Source of the DNA: Cliona cf. orientalis
Lineage: Eukaryota; Porifera; Demospongiae; Clionaida; Clionaidae
Assembly (NCBI GenBank): GCA_963930775.1
Contig: OZ005700.1
Coordinates: 8,256,609-8,320,608 of the forward strand
Length of the DNA: 64,000 bases
Direction: 5' to 3'
Below the pieces are notes generated by a model, which did no database searches, had not been told where the DNA came from, and saw nothing but the letters and a program-made list of their open reading frames with translations. Each line of letters starts with the position of its first letter. Position 1 is the first letter of the stretch. The position numbers and the translations under genes are program-made. Below, one piece after another: positions 46,027-64,000 of the stretch.

Positions 46027-46916
46027 AACAACCAATCAAAATTAATGATAATAAGTGACAACCTGAAATTGAAATCTAATAGCACCATTAGGAACTATAA
46101 TAGTTATGACAGCACATTCCGCTACCCTATAATATAATAATTCAATACAAGAAGGATCACAGTATTAACGTATAATAATTATTATGTGCCTGTATTTCAA
46201 TGAGAGTTTGCAGCCTCATACACACTTATTCGTCATAATAATATTATTATTATCATTGGTAATAAATATTGTCTATCATTTCTGGACACAAACGTCCCTT
46301 TTTTGGCCTTCATAGAACTATCTCTATGCTATATGCATGCTGGAACTTCCTGCATGTGCACGGGCACTTGAGTGCTGGTGCATGTTCATGCAATGCACAT
46401 AGACTACACAATCACAAAAGCTACTAGTAGGACTGCTACATGGCATGGCTGCATAATATAGAAGCTATACAAAGAGGCATAATGAAACGAACAATGACAT
46501 GCACTATAAACAAAATATTTATGTTTACAAAAGTACAGCTAAGGCTTAGACAAGATGCACGATAGCTACAATGTCCTGCATGACTATAATATTATTAGAA
46601 CTATGATAATTTACTACTGATGGTGCAAAGCTTTCCCCATGGCACATCCTGTTTTGGCCCGCAGCTCTTGGTCTGTTCTGATAGGTGCATTTTTAGCAAA
46701 AGACGAAGCAAATTGTGTCAAAATATGTGGGCTTTTATAGACTAAAGTGTTGTAACTAGAATCATACTGGACTCCACCGAAAACTTTGCACTACTGACTC
46801 ATGGTCAATCGCTATAACATATAAACACAGCACAAAGTTGGTCATTACAATTATTAGTGAGGTAGCCAGCTATAGGTGTAGTAGTGTTAATTAAGAATCA
46901 GTCTCACAGTTGCTAT
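46027..46916. other. Spacer between the two collagen genes
   Basis: AT-rich, with no exon or repeat element recognised. It must carry the terminator of the first collagen and the promoter of the second, but no clear motif was seen. Confidence 0.4.
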
Positions 46917-48619
46917 ATGACAGTGATGGATCTCATCTCAAGCTTATTGCTATGCTTATTTGTGGTGCTAAACGTGTATATCACTCCCATTCAACCAGTT
47001 CCAAGCCACACTGGTGAGTCTGAGATACCTAACCTTGCTTGATACAGATGTCATGTGGTGACATCTGATCTGGAGACTCAGCTGTCTCAGCATTCATTCA
47101 CATTTGCACTTTTTTATGCATTGATCCATGCAGGTAGATGTTGTCGAGATGGAGAACCAGGTATTGACAGCCCAAAATTATAAATTTAAACTATTTTTGA
47201 TGTGATTGCTGTGTATTATAATGTAGGTATTAGAGGTCAAAAGGGCAGCCGAGGGGAGAAAGGAGACCGCGGCCTCCCCGGAACGTGCACCCAACAAATG
47301 GTAGATAGAATGAACTTGACATCAGATCTTAGAATCAGAAGTCGTGGAGACAGAAGAAGTGACCGAAGCGACGGAAGAGGGGAGGAGGAGGAGGAGGGTG
47401 TAAAAAATATGCTAACTACATTATTCGAGACTTGTGTCGATGACGTATTATCGGGTGATGAAGAAGAATCATTGGCATTCAGAAATAGAAGTGAGCAGTC
47501 TAGCAATTATCAATTAACACATTCGTTTATAATTATTATTAATACCTTTCACAGTTTCTATTGTTAAGGGTGAGAAGGGAGAAAAGGGAGATAGAGGAGA
47601 GTCTATTATTGGTGAGACTGGACTACCAGGACCAATAGGTCCAATAGGTAAATCATGCAATGAACTAGCTATAGCTGGATAGATCATTCCAGTACGATGA
47701 TATTATTATGATAATAATTATAACAGGACCCCGGGGAATGAAGGGAGAGCGGGGGGAGATGGGAGACGTGGGAAGCAAGAGAGAGCAGGGAGTCAAAGGA
47801 GAGAAGGGCTGTGAGGGACCCATGGGTCCGATGGGAGTCAAAGGAGCTCGAGGATCAGAGGGCCCAGCTGGACCAGCAGGACTCCCAGGACCTCAAGGTA
47901 AATAATAATTATTATCTGCTTCATTAAATACCCAATTAGCTATGCAATTTCCATAATATCCATGCTGCAGGAGAGAGAGGACAAACTGCACAAACAGGTA
48001 TATTATATATAATGTCATAATCATTTCTATGTATCCATACAAAAGGAGTATGCAAGTTACGTAGAAATTATCTCCGTTTGTGCTTATAGGTTTGGTGTAT
48101 ACACGATGGGCGGAGTGCACATGCCCATCAGACACAACCTTACTCTATGATGGGATTATCGTCCAGGCAGCCAACATGCTGACCAACCTACTTTGCATCC
48201 CTAAAGACTCGACCACCACCACCACCACCACCACCACCACCACACCCTCTTCCCACATCACGAGAATGGAGCCACTTCTCTACACAAACAGAATGGGAGT
48301 GACTGATGCAATCCCCTGTGCCCTGTGCCATGCCAGTAACCAGTCAACCATCTTTACCTTCTCTGGAAGGAGGACTTGCCCTGGGGATTGGATCAGGCAG
48401 TATAGTGGATACCTCACAACCTCCTATGAGCTTAGCACGGCTGATGTACTGTGTGCAGATGAGTGGTTGAGCAGAGAGATAAGATGGAGGGACCCCAGCA
48501 CTGGAGCTGTGATTAGTAACGGAGTGAATATGCTCGAGACCGTTTGTGGAGAGGGTGTGGCTTCGTGTCAAGGATACGGGGCCAGACAACTGATGCCATG
48601 TGTTGTCTGCTCTAATTAA
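46917..48619 (+). CDS. Short-chain (spongin-type) collagen 2
   Basis: Signal peptide (MTVMDLISSLLLCLFVVLNV), two adjacent Cys, a short Gly-X-Y run, then a long non-collagenous insert with acidic and Arg/Asp-rich stretches and two Cys (after LPGT and in LFETC), then three exons of Gly-X-Y repeats. The C-terminal domain starts VYTRWAECTCPS and has LLCIP, IPCALC, RTCPGDW, DVLCADEW, LETVCGE and LMPCVVC, the short-chain collagen pattern. A run of 11 Thr from an ACC repeat (about 48211-48243) sits in this domain. All collagenous introns interrupt a Gly codon after its first base. It differs enough from its neighbour that the duplication, if real, is old. Confidence 0.86.
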
Positions 48620-48792
48620 TAATCGAAATACTTTGCAATTTGAAAGCTGGCGAGTATTTAATGTCAACAACTTAAATAATGCAGCAAACAGGAAGCATGA
48701 CATTGTATTGAATTTCATAATAATTATTAATATGAGTCAGTTAATTAGACATAATAATAGTCTGAATGATAACCATAGTGATTGTATTTTCT

Positions 48793-51090
48793 TTACTTCT
48801 TATCCTCATCCTGAATGAAGATAAAGATATACAATATCCACGGTTAGTGAGTCAAGGTAACAGGTCACATGACTTGCTATCTTGAATTTCTACATCATTA
48901 TAGCAAGATGGACGTGATTTTCACTTATGCCTACCTTTTTGTTGTCTTTCTGCTGTTGCTGGTCCTTCATCTGCTCCAGGTTCTGCAGTGCCTCCTCTGG
49001 GTTGACCCCAGGGAGGGAGCTGAGGACTGAGTGGAGAAACTCTGGGTTCTGCATCAGTTCATCCATCCCCTCCTCATCGTCTTCATCCTCATCATCCATC
49101 ACCTCACCATAGCCCTGCAGAGGAATCAACGAATAAGACAAGTGCACACGTGTAGTTCAGACCCAGAGTGGTTCAGACCACACCCTTTTCTCCTGATGAA
49201 CTTTTCCTACTCAAACTCAGTGATGAGTAGGTAAAGATCGTCAGGAGAAAGGGTCAACGCAATAGCATGTACACTACCACAATAACAAATCTCTTGTTTG
49301 CTGACCTGATCCGTGGCAGTGGGTCCCTCAGTCTCCATAGGCTGCATGTCCCCCTCCTCCATCAGGCCAGACATGGACATCTGCAGGGCCAGGGCAAGCT
49401 GCTCTTCTTCTGTCATCGCCGACACATCCTAAAACGAATAACATTAATTCTGTAACAACCACTCCCTGTGCAGAGGTTTCTAGCCATAACACATGTATGA
49501 CTACAGCATAGTCCTATCCACACATGTTGTAGTATACTTACTGGGACTCCACCTCCTGAAGGCATTCCCTGCACAGCGAATGTGGTGACATAATTTCATG
49601 GATAAAATCAGACAAATCGTTACAATCATAGGGAGTAAAACTCACGGGGTTGTAAGGGAGCTCAGCGGACTCAGCCTGGGCCATTATACCACCAGCCTCA
49701 CCACTGCCACCAACAACCTCTCCTGGATTGAGTATGCACAAGACAGCAAAATTATAATCATCACGGAGGTATAAGAATCAATTTTTAGAGCTGGTATAAC
49801 TGCCCACCTTGAGTGCCCTCCTGAATGGACTCCTGCTGGACCCTCCTGGCTTCATCCTCCTGTCTCTGACGCTGCTCCTCCATCGACACACGAAGAGCCT
49901 ACGATCACGCAAAGAGAAAGAAGAAAGATGAATACACACACAACGGAATGGCCAAAAAGTCTAGAAAAGGATACTCTTGTAAGTGTGAATATGTACCATA
50001 GCTAGCTCAGGGTCCTCTGCTGGGTCAATGCCAAACTCAAAGCCCTGTCCCATGCCAGCCAGAGGGGCGCCGTCTTCACCAGCCATGATTGGAGAGGACA
50101 TGATCACCTCAGAGAGAAGGGGACCAGGGTGAGCCGTCACAAGGTGACTGCCAGAGGGAGGGAGGGGAGAGAGGACAGGAACTTATCAATAACTTGAGAA
50201 AAAACATTTTTTTGGTTGTTTTACCTTGTGATGTCTTTCCCTTCTTTTCCGTTCAGAGTGTCGATGAATGTTGTCAGTTTCTGTGCATTCTCCTCCTTTA
50301 GATCAGCAAAACATTACATCAACAGTATTGGATCACCTTGGTAACCAACCTCCTCTCCAAAATTAACAATGTCTACCGTCACTTTCTCCTTTTTCAACCT
50401 CTTGGCTAGTCTGATCATCTACAGGTGTAATTATAGTCATGTCAAGGACAGAGCAGAGACAATGTTATGCGTTTTACTTACATCTCTCTCTCCATCTTGA
50501 ATTGGGCTCCCCACGAACACAATGATCTTCATTTTTTGGTTACGATTTTGACGATGCTTCAGAGCAAGCTACATCAAGAAACGTACATAATATAATTATC
50601 ACATCAAGAGCTCAAGGTACTAACAGAGAGAAATGGCCAAAATAAAAACTCACATGAGCAATCCTGAGACCAGTTATGAACTTGACAGCTCCCTTTGGCT
50701 CCAGACCTTGTAGAGCCTTAAAGATCTTGTTGGTGTCATTGGTAAGGGTAACATGCACCTGGGTACTGTGATAATATTATGTAGACATACAGCATATAAA
50801 TAATTTTATGGGGGTAGAGAAATTATAGGATTGTGGGGAACGTACTCTGCCATGGAAAGCAGTCCAACTGTGTTCTCAACGTTCTGCCTTGTTTTCATGT
50901 GGCAGACAGTGTTGACTGCATCCTGCTGGGACTGAAGCCTGGTTGGAATGAAGTCGCCATTACGCATCCACTCACTGTTGTCAATACTGGGGAGAGAGAG
51001 AGAGAATATTAAAAATGTATTATACACTCACAAAGTATTATACATACACAAATAAATCACTAACCAAACGACAGTCGCTTCTAGCCCCAT
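48793..51090 (-). CDS. PSMD4: 26S proteasome regulatory subunit RPN10/PSMD4
   Basis: Ubiquitin receptor of the proteasome regulatory particle. The N-terminal VWA domain has [53 protein letters not shown] and [17 protein letters not shown]. Two ubiquitin-interacting motifs follow: [15 protein letters not shown] and [33 protein letters not shown] segment near the end matches the family. The first exon is 26 nt, ending at a GTTAGT donor, and joins in phase to IDNSE. The exon ending DNKK at 48935 has a GTAGGC donor; splicing to an 18-nt exon at 48793-48810 gives DEDKK and stop, like the KKEEDKK end of human PSMD4. Without that splice the frame runs on to 48890 with an atypical end. Convergent with the second collagen gene, 173 bp apart. 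Confidence 0.92.
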
Positions 51091-51316
51091 AGCGAAGATG
51101 GTTACCAAGTTTCTAAATAGAGCTCATTACGTGTCAGCAACACGCATGTACTTTGAACTCTGAGGATTGCGTGCGTGCGCATGCGCGTTGGAGGTGTGGC
51201 AAGTCGCTGCCACTGCTCAATTGAAAAAATTAATCATGAAAAATTGGCATTAAAAATGTCATAATACAACTAACAGCAGCGTATTGTAAAATTAATTCTA
51301 CTCTATAGTTATTCCA

Positions 51317-54300
51317 CTACAGTCCTTCCACCTGTTTATTGGTGGGGAACTCCACTGTGTACTGGACAGTGATGGAGCGAGTCTCCTCTGGCTTCAGCTC
51401 CAGTCTCCACTCGATATTATTCTGAGCATTCAGCTTGGGGTTGGGAGGAGGGGCATTCTGCTTCTGCTTAGCTATCACTGGATCTGTTAGTACCACCTAT
51501 ATAAAGCAAATAACTCATAGCTCACAAAGAAACATGCCAGGGAGCTCGAGGGAGGGAGGGAGGGAGGGAGGGGAGAATCAAAATTGCATGGAGCGGTGGC
51601 TGTGTGGTTGATGTTTGTATAACAACCTTAAATGATTGCATATAAGGACTTTTAGACTACCCTGGTCATTGTGTTGTGAATATTCAGTCACAATTTCATA
51701 AAATTAATGCTTATGCATACATGACAATGTCCACACCTTGAGTTTCTCGTCCTGACTCTTTGGTAGCTGGTCGACAAAGGTGATGATCGCTGGCTCTTTC
51801 CGAGTGTTGTTGACCTCTGTGACCTGCTTGTAGGTGTAGGTGACCGTCTTGGAGATGAGACCACTCTCCTCACGGAAACGACGAACTGGCTTGTACACCA
51901 CCTTCACCGAAGAGTCAACACCTATGGGGCCGGGTGGGGGTCACATACACTAGTGAGTGAGTTACTTATTTGAGATATTTACTGGTAGCTAGATTAAGTT
52001 TTTGGTAAGTGAAATTGAAATGTATGAGAAAGTTGACAAAAAATCGGCCAATCTAGTTTGATTTGAGCCTACATATGAACAATTAAGTCCCAAGTTTATA
52101 AACAAATTTTGAAAACTCTAGATTACCAGCACCCCCACCCTGGCCACTATAAATTTTGTTCCCAATTTACCCCCTTGGAGTCATGTGTCACTGAGTTAGC
52201 TCCGCTCACTCTCACCTAGGGAGCAGCTGAACTCCTCATTGGGAGAGACGGAGTCGAGCGTAGTCTCGGTGACGTAAGACTGATCCAGGAAGACGTTGGC
52301 AGGGCCGGCCAGGAAGGGATAGCGGGAGTTGTTGGTGACGATGGCTCGAAGGAAGGCATGCTGGGCAAGCTTGGGCACTGTGTCGTACTCAAACGTTGGC
52401 TTCAGGTCAACAGTGGCTACGTGCACCTATAGAATGAACAAAATTTAATATTAATACAGAGCTTAATGATGATAATTAAAACTCAATAGACTCATTTCCA
52501 GACCTTCCATCACTGATATAATACATAATTATATAGAAATAAGGTTAAATATCATTTCATTTTTTCAGTTAACATGCAGAGTTTGCTGATGTGGGTGAAT
52601 GTCGTAGTGAATAATTGAGAAATGTCCCACCTTGTGTCCAGAGTTGTCCGCTGGTATGTTAGCTGGTGATGTAATATTAAAGACAGAGCTGGAGAGGCCC
52701 TCAGAGACTTGAGCTTGTGCAGCCTCAATCTGCTTCGCTTCTTCACCAAAACCATAGGAGTATCTGCTCTTCTTCCTACGAAATCATCAGTGAAGAATAG
52801 TCTTATTAATTTTCTGCTGAGCAGCAATTAAGATGGAACTTAAATTGTTTTGCCAGATCAATAAAATTAAAAAATATCCTTGCCTACATGTAAGCTTCCT
52901 GCTACACTGTATGCAAGGAGATGCATGACACTGACTTACTTGAAGGAGCCACTCCTTCTTCTGTCCGGGTAGACATTGGGGATGAGGCTGAGTCGACATG
53001 TCTCCAGAGTTGGAGCAGAACCCCCAATGCTCGGTGTGGCAGTGGAGAGGGCCAGGGAGGCATTCATCCTGAAAATATATTTGGAAGTGGGGAAGCAATA
53101 TTTAATTATAAGCTAGAGAAAAGATTAATAGACTGTTGAATTAGGATGAGGTTAGAGAATTGAGGCATTTATCCAGAAATTTGAGTGGGGATAGAGAGAA
53201 AAGAAAAATAAATTTATGAAGCTTCTAAAAAATTTTAATATGCTATTTGTACATGGGGTGAGAAATAAGGGGGGGGGGGATGTCCCATGTAATCAACTTA
53301 CCAGTCTTCTCCAGTGTTCTGCTGAACGATTCCAAAGTAGCTGACCTGCATGGTTCTCTCGCTGCTAGACACCCTCAGGTCGTACTTTGGCGACCAGCTG
53401 GCATTGGACACCACGTAGGAGACTAGCAGCTGAATTTCGGCTGACTCCTGCACATTCAATAAGATCCCAATCACTTGCTGTTTGATAGGTTCGGAGGGTT
53501 TGTCCAGAGTCGGCTCGAGCTCTCTCAGACGCTTGGTAGTCTAGGAAACGAGAGAATAATGAAACGTGAATTATTTGTAAACTACTTTGTTATTTATCAG
53601 GTTTGCTTTCAATCAAGCTGTGAATGTACAACTACACAACAGCACCTTACAGCTCCATACAGTAGTTCTCGTCACTAAAAACAGCCTTTCTGTACTCTAC
53701 TGACCTCTTCGAGACTCTTCTCCAGCTTCTGCTTCTCCTCCCCAGCCTCATGGTCCAACACCTTCAACTTGAGCGACCTCTCCTCAAACGTGTCCAGGAA
53801 GTTGAAAACACCATCTGATTAAACAACAGTCCCACACCAATCATTAACAAATCACATTAATTTTTTTTTTTTTTTTTTACTGATTGGTGTATAGTTATTC
53901 TTTTGTGGTTACTCCTCAAAAGATTTGTTGTTATTATCCTACCAATGGTTGTTTGGTCGAGGAGGTCAGAGGTTGTGGCATCTTTCCCGGCCGAGAAGAG
54001 ACCAGAGGAATACTGAGTCAGCAAAGTGTCCTGTGACTTGAGCCTCTCGATGTGCTGCTCCGTGTTCTTGATGGAGTTCTGCAGCTCTGTGCGTTTCTCC
54101 TTCAGCTCGGCGACTTCGGCGCTGGCGTTCTCCTTGGTGTCCTCCTCCGGGGTAATCACTATCTCCTGCAAAGCAGTGACATGTCATTGTGCATCGTGTA
54201 TATATATATGAGCAGCAACCAATGATGGATAATTATTATTAATATTGCATAGTGTCATGATACTTTGAGAGTACCATAGTGTCCCGGGCAAGCACCCATG

Positions 54301-55137
54301 TACCTCATTTCAAGGGGTCAATGTAACAGCTTCTATACAAACGTATGGAAATTATGTCCTGGGTAAGCACCCATGCGGGCCAAAATCGCGATGTATGCTT
54401 TACCCGGGACACTATGGTACATACAGTATTAATTTATGCAGGCCCTTACTCCTGGCTTCTTAACAGGGGGAAACAAGGACTAATAGTGACATATACGTGT
54501 GTGTATGTGTGACTGAATAATTATATTATACAACATCATGTATTTGTATATATACCTGGAATGAGACCTCGGTGACGCTGGCTGGTCCAATTCCATCGAC
54601 ACGAACGGAGTCCTTGTCGAGGGACTTTGAGAGTTTCTTGAGGACCACCTCAGCCCCACCCTCCTTCAGCTCCACCTTCACAAGCCGAGTCACCTGATGA
54701 TAGTGCAATGAAACTAAAGTCATTGATATTGAAGTGGTTCAAATTTGCAATACTGCACTCTATGACGTGCTTAGGTATTTAGATGAAGAGCTATATAGTT
54801 GGAAGTAATTATCCAAGGAAGTTTTTATTATCCACTACAGAATCAGATAACGATGTGCATGCTTGAATGATTTTTCAGAATTATCCCAATTAATTATCCA
54901 GCTCAACAGCAGGCTAGCAGCGCAACTCTTTTTTTTTTTTTACAAGCCACAATACAATTCACCAACCTCAGCTCTATCGGGGTAAACCACGACCGAGTGC
55001 ACGGGGCAGTCGGGAATTTCCACTTCCTTTTTCTCGGTGGTCTCCGCCTCTCCCGGAGGAGCGGGCAGCTTGACGTCCACCTCTTCCTCCTCCTCTGGAG
55101 GCAAGCTTGTCTTCTCTTTTTGCTCCTCGCTCGCCAT
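51317..55137 (-). CDS. DUF4139 (F37C4.5-type) protein
   Basis: About 575 residues from around ten exons. An acidic, Pro-rich N terminus (MASEEQKEKTSLPPEEEEE) is followed by VHSVVVYPDRAEVTRLVKVEL, the typical start of the N-terminal DUF4140 region. Next comes a Glu/Lys-rich coiled coil, then the DUF4139 beta-rich part with ESAEIQLLVSYVVSNASWSPKYDLRV (shown in the genomic frame near 53300-53450), AFLRAIVTNNSRYPFLAGPANVF, YVTETTLDSVSPNEEF and FVDQLPKSQDEKLKV. The family is widespread from bacteria to animals but poorly understood; no enzymatic role can be assigned. No signal peptide or membrane segment is seen, so it is probably cytosolic. It is divergent from the acyltransferase gene, and an intron contains a MITE. 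Confidence 0.85.
54271..54420. mobile_element. 150-bp MITE in an intron of the DUF4139 gene
   Basis: Inverted ends GTACCATAGTGTCCCGGG match perfectly at both sides, then diverge slightly (CAAGCAC versus TAAAGCA). If the element proper starts at CCATAG, it is flanked by TA on each side. It lacks any coding capacity and could fold into a hairpin. Confidence 0.78.
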
Positions 55138-55432
55138 CTCTTCGTTTGCAAAAAGCAGCCCTTGTATTTGCTGCTATATAGCTAGCTAGCGCTCAGCGCT
55201 TATGGAAATGGGCGCGGCTGGTAAGGGGTTAATAAGGTCGGTTCTAATTACGCGAAATGTGAAAATTTAGAATTGGTAGGGGTGTGGCTTGTGCTAATCA
55301 ATGATTAATTAGATTAATTCCAGATGCTCCACGTGGAGTCAGTCAAGTTGATCAGGAATCTGATCGGAGGTCGGAGTACTATTAAAGCCGTGCTGGGTTG
55401 AAGCATCGATTGACAAAGCCAGGGGAGGAGAG
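55138..55432. promoter_or_regulatory. Putative bidirectional promoter (DUF4139 gene and acyltransferase)
   Basis: 295 bp separate the divergent start codons. A GGGCGCGG motif lies near 55210. No TATA box is obvious. Shared use is inferred. Confidence 0.5.
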
Positions 55433-61803
<6,371 letters not shown>

Positions 61804-62033
61804 CTGAACTAAAAATTTAATACAAAACACTCACCACTGATCACATCCATTGTAATAATCATTTTTTTTTGTGTATCACAATTTTTTCGTTCCAAGACTC
61901 CAGCGGTGCATCGTGCAATGCACTGACCTTGATCCTCACAGCATTGTGCAAATAATATCTCATTTTATGGTAATCATTGTTTGGTAAAGGTCATCAGTAA
62001 CTGATGTTGAAAATTCAATCATTGCAGTGCCTA

Positions 62034-64000
62034 TTATTGTAAGAGTCTGTCTACTGCTTGTTCTAAGTTGTCTACAATCCAGTCTGGTTTCACAGTGGGG
62101 TGGCTCTCGTCCTGTGGCCTAATAATAATTAATTTAATTAATGTATTATAATCACCTTTGTATGTAAGGATGCTGGAGTTGCATGCATGGGCTTACTGAT
62201 ATTTCCCCGTCCTGACGAGCACTCCGGCAAGGCCACACCGCTGGGCTCCACCCACATCGTTAACAACATCATCTCCAACCATCAGTGCCTGCAAAAATAA
62301 CACAGTGACGTGGCGTGAAAAAAGAAAAAAGATTTACAATATTATGATTAATATAGCTAGTGCATAGAAGGTGGATCAACTGAGTGCCTGGTTATTATAA
62401 TAGCCGATTGTATAATAAAAATAATTATTATACAGTTACCATAATAATAATATTATACCCGGTACGGATGATCAGAATATCGATACTTACATTCTGTGGC
62501 TCGACACCCAACTCCTTCAGAGCACTGGTGAAGAAGGCAGCTGAAGGTTTGCCAATCACATTGGCAGTCAGTCCTGTGGCATACTGTTGAATTTATAAGA
62601 AGGAAGAGTGACTAGGATTAATGATTCTAAAGCTTACTTCCATTGCCTTCATGAACGGCCCAACATCCAATGTCAGTTCAGAACCATCTTTGTAATAACG
62701 GCTATAGCAAACCATATACATAATATATGAGGGAGTCTATTATAATATAGTTGATTGGAAAGACCCTTCTCCCTCTCTCTTTGAAACTCAGGAGTATTAC
62801 TATAATTTATAGCTAGCTACATATAAAAGGTTGAGTGAGGCAACAGTAGCTGCAGTGCTCTCACCCTTGGCCTAGAGAGATGAGGGTGCCCTTTTCTTTC
62901 AGACCGATGAGGAGTCTGAAGGCCTGGTTGAGAGTGTCGTAGGTGAAGCTATCTGCTGCATCTGCCATCACCACAGCATTGGGGTTGCTGGTGTCCACAC
63001 CTTCATAGTCAGGCAGGGCATCTGGATGCACTGCACAAGCAAACATAATAGGCGTTATATAGACCTTGCTATCCATTATATAATTATTCTTGCATGTTCA
63101 GTGCAAATAATTATTGCAGGTGCAAGATCCAGCTGCCATTCATGATAGTATAGAGCTTAGAGGTACCCTGTATACATTATACCCTTTGTTCTCAATCTCA
63201 GGCCCAGCTTTTTATTGCTCAGTGCCTGTAACAAAACCTCACTGTGGCTTTGTTGTGGCTACTGTGATCTTGGAATTGCTTTTTAGTGCTCTGCAGAGTC
63301 AGTCACATAACTTACATTATTATTACAAGAAGTTACATGGTGAAGTGAAGCGCATGCATGCAGTGGGACTTGACACATGTGTATCATGCACCCATTTGGA
63401 GATAGTCCTTGCAAAACAGTTGACCTCACGAGAAGGACTGCTGAAACCAGAACTTCTGAAAATTTTTTATCTCAGTACCCACTGTATATTGTCATGTATA
63501 TGCATTGGACATTCCTGAACTGTAGTGTCTATAATAATCATTTCAAGCATGATCATACAGAAGGTGGATCTGGCTAGACTCGGATGAGGACAGTAGTCTA
63601 CAAGCCTCAAAAATAGTCCCCAGACCAGATTATATGACTTATACTAGTAAGGTCATACCAACGAGGAAGGGTCTCAGATTTCTCTCTTTGAGGAACTGGA
63701 GGCAGGCCGGAGCAGGTGAGTGCACCTCGTCCTCTCTCAGGGAGAAGCCATGTCTCTGCAGCTTCTCCACCAGCACTCTCCTGGTTGTCAGCGTCTCGTT
63801 GGTACAGAACTTCAATTTCACTCCCGCCTGACGCAACCTAGACCCCGCAAATCATTCCAAATTTAAAAAAAAATTATACTATTTTGATACCTACTTCTCC
63901 ACTGCTTCTGGGGATCCCTTGATCACTGTGCCACCGCCCTCTCCACTCTCATACAGCACACCTGTCACATCTAGCAGCACTGCAGATATCTGCCTACCGC
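62034..64000 (-). CDS. LHPP: LHPP-like HAD phosphatase, 5' end outside window
   Basis: Partial gene; the reading frame enters at the right edge. Exons give ISAVLLDVTGVLYESGEGGG (HAD motif I, D-x-T-G), LRQAGVKLKFCTNETLTTRR (motif II Thr-Asn), APACLQFLKERNLRPFLV, VDTSNPNAVVMADAADSFTY, RYYKDGSELTLDVGPFMKAME, NVIGKPSAAFF (motif III Lys) and ALMVGDDVVNDVGGAQRCG (motif IV), ending ESHPTVKPDWIVDNLEQAVD. This order matches LHPP, phospholysine/phosphohistidine inorganic pyrophosphate phosphatase, an enzyme of the HAD superfamily. The last exon is best entered at TAG|GCCACAGG, which keeps phase (KYQPQDESHP). The catalytic nucleophile and acid are both visible, so it should be active. HDHD2 is the closest alternative. 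Confidence 0.86.

Overview
The window is a gene-dense stretch of an animal nuclear genome. Nearly every gene is split by short introns, mostly 40-300 bp, with GT...AG ends. Two neighbouring genes encode spongin-type short-chain collagens. The rest includes tandem-PH (TAPP), adducin, copine, LST2/ZFYVE28 and core-2 GlcNAc-transferase genes, all typical of metazoans. A demosponge is the best guess. That rests on gene content and intron style, not on a database match.

Layout, left to right: a TAPP/PLEKHA1-like tandem-PH gene (+, 701-2898); a 1.9 kb gene-free stretch with a diverged repeat pair; a multi-domain J-TPR-RRM-CCCH gene related to TTC31 (-, 4783-10456); divergent from it, a DUSP11/PIR1-type RNA triphosphatase (+, 10750-12727); two tandem core-2/I-branching GlcNAc-transferases (-, 12944-15197 and 15835-17664); a 12 kb LST2/ZFYVE28 gene (-, 18018-29781); divergent from it, adducin (+, 30100-34542), whose 1.6 kb intron holds an antisense intronless zeta-crystallin-type quinone oxidoreductase. 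Three more intronless oxidoreductase copies follow (-, 34.9-39.7 kb), the third split by a 1,013 bp transposable element. Then come a copine (+, 40110-43581); two short-chain collagens (+, 44289-46026 and 46917-48619); proteasome subunit PSMD4/RPN10 (-, 48793-51090); a DUF4139 protein of the F37C4.5 type (-, 51317-55137); divergent from it, a mitochondrial-type glycerol-3-phosphate acyltransferase (+, 55433-61803); and the 3' part of an LHPP-like HAD phosphatase (-, 62034 to the right edge).

There is no operon-like logic. Most neighbours are functionally unrelated housekeeping, signalling and matrix genes. Four gene pairs start head-to-head within about 0.3-0.45 kb, so shared bidirectional promoters are likely. 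Two local expansions stand out, the oxidoreductase array and the GlcNAc-transferase pair, and the two collagens may be a third. Gene models were joined by eye from splice signals, reading phase and family similarity remembered from known proteins. No search or transcript data were available.

Most unusual points: a four-copy 26-residue repeat forming the adducin tail where a MARCKS-like domain is expected; the J-TPR-RRM-CCCH domain combination; a TTAA-flanked element interrupting an oxidoreductase 14 residues before its end; two related TA-flanked MITEs plus a third short inverted-repeat element; and a hidden 18-nt last exon of PSMD4.
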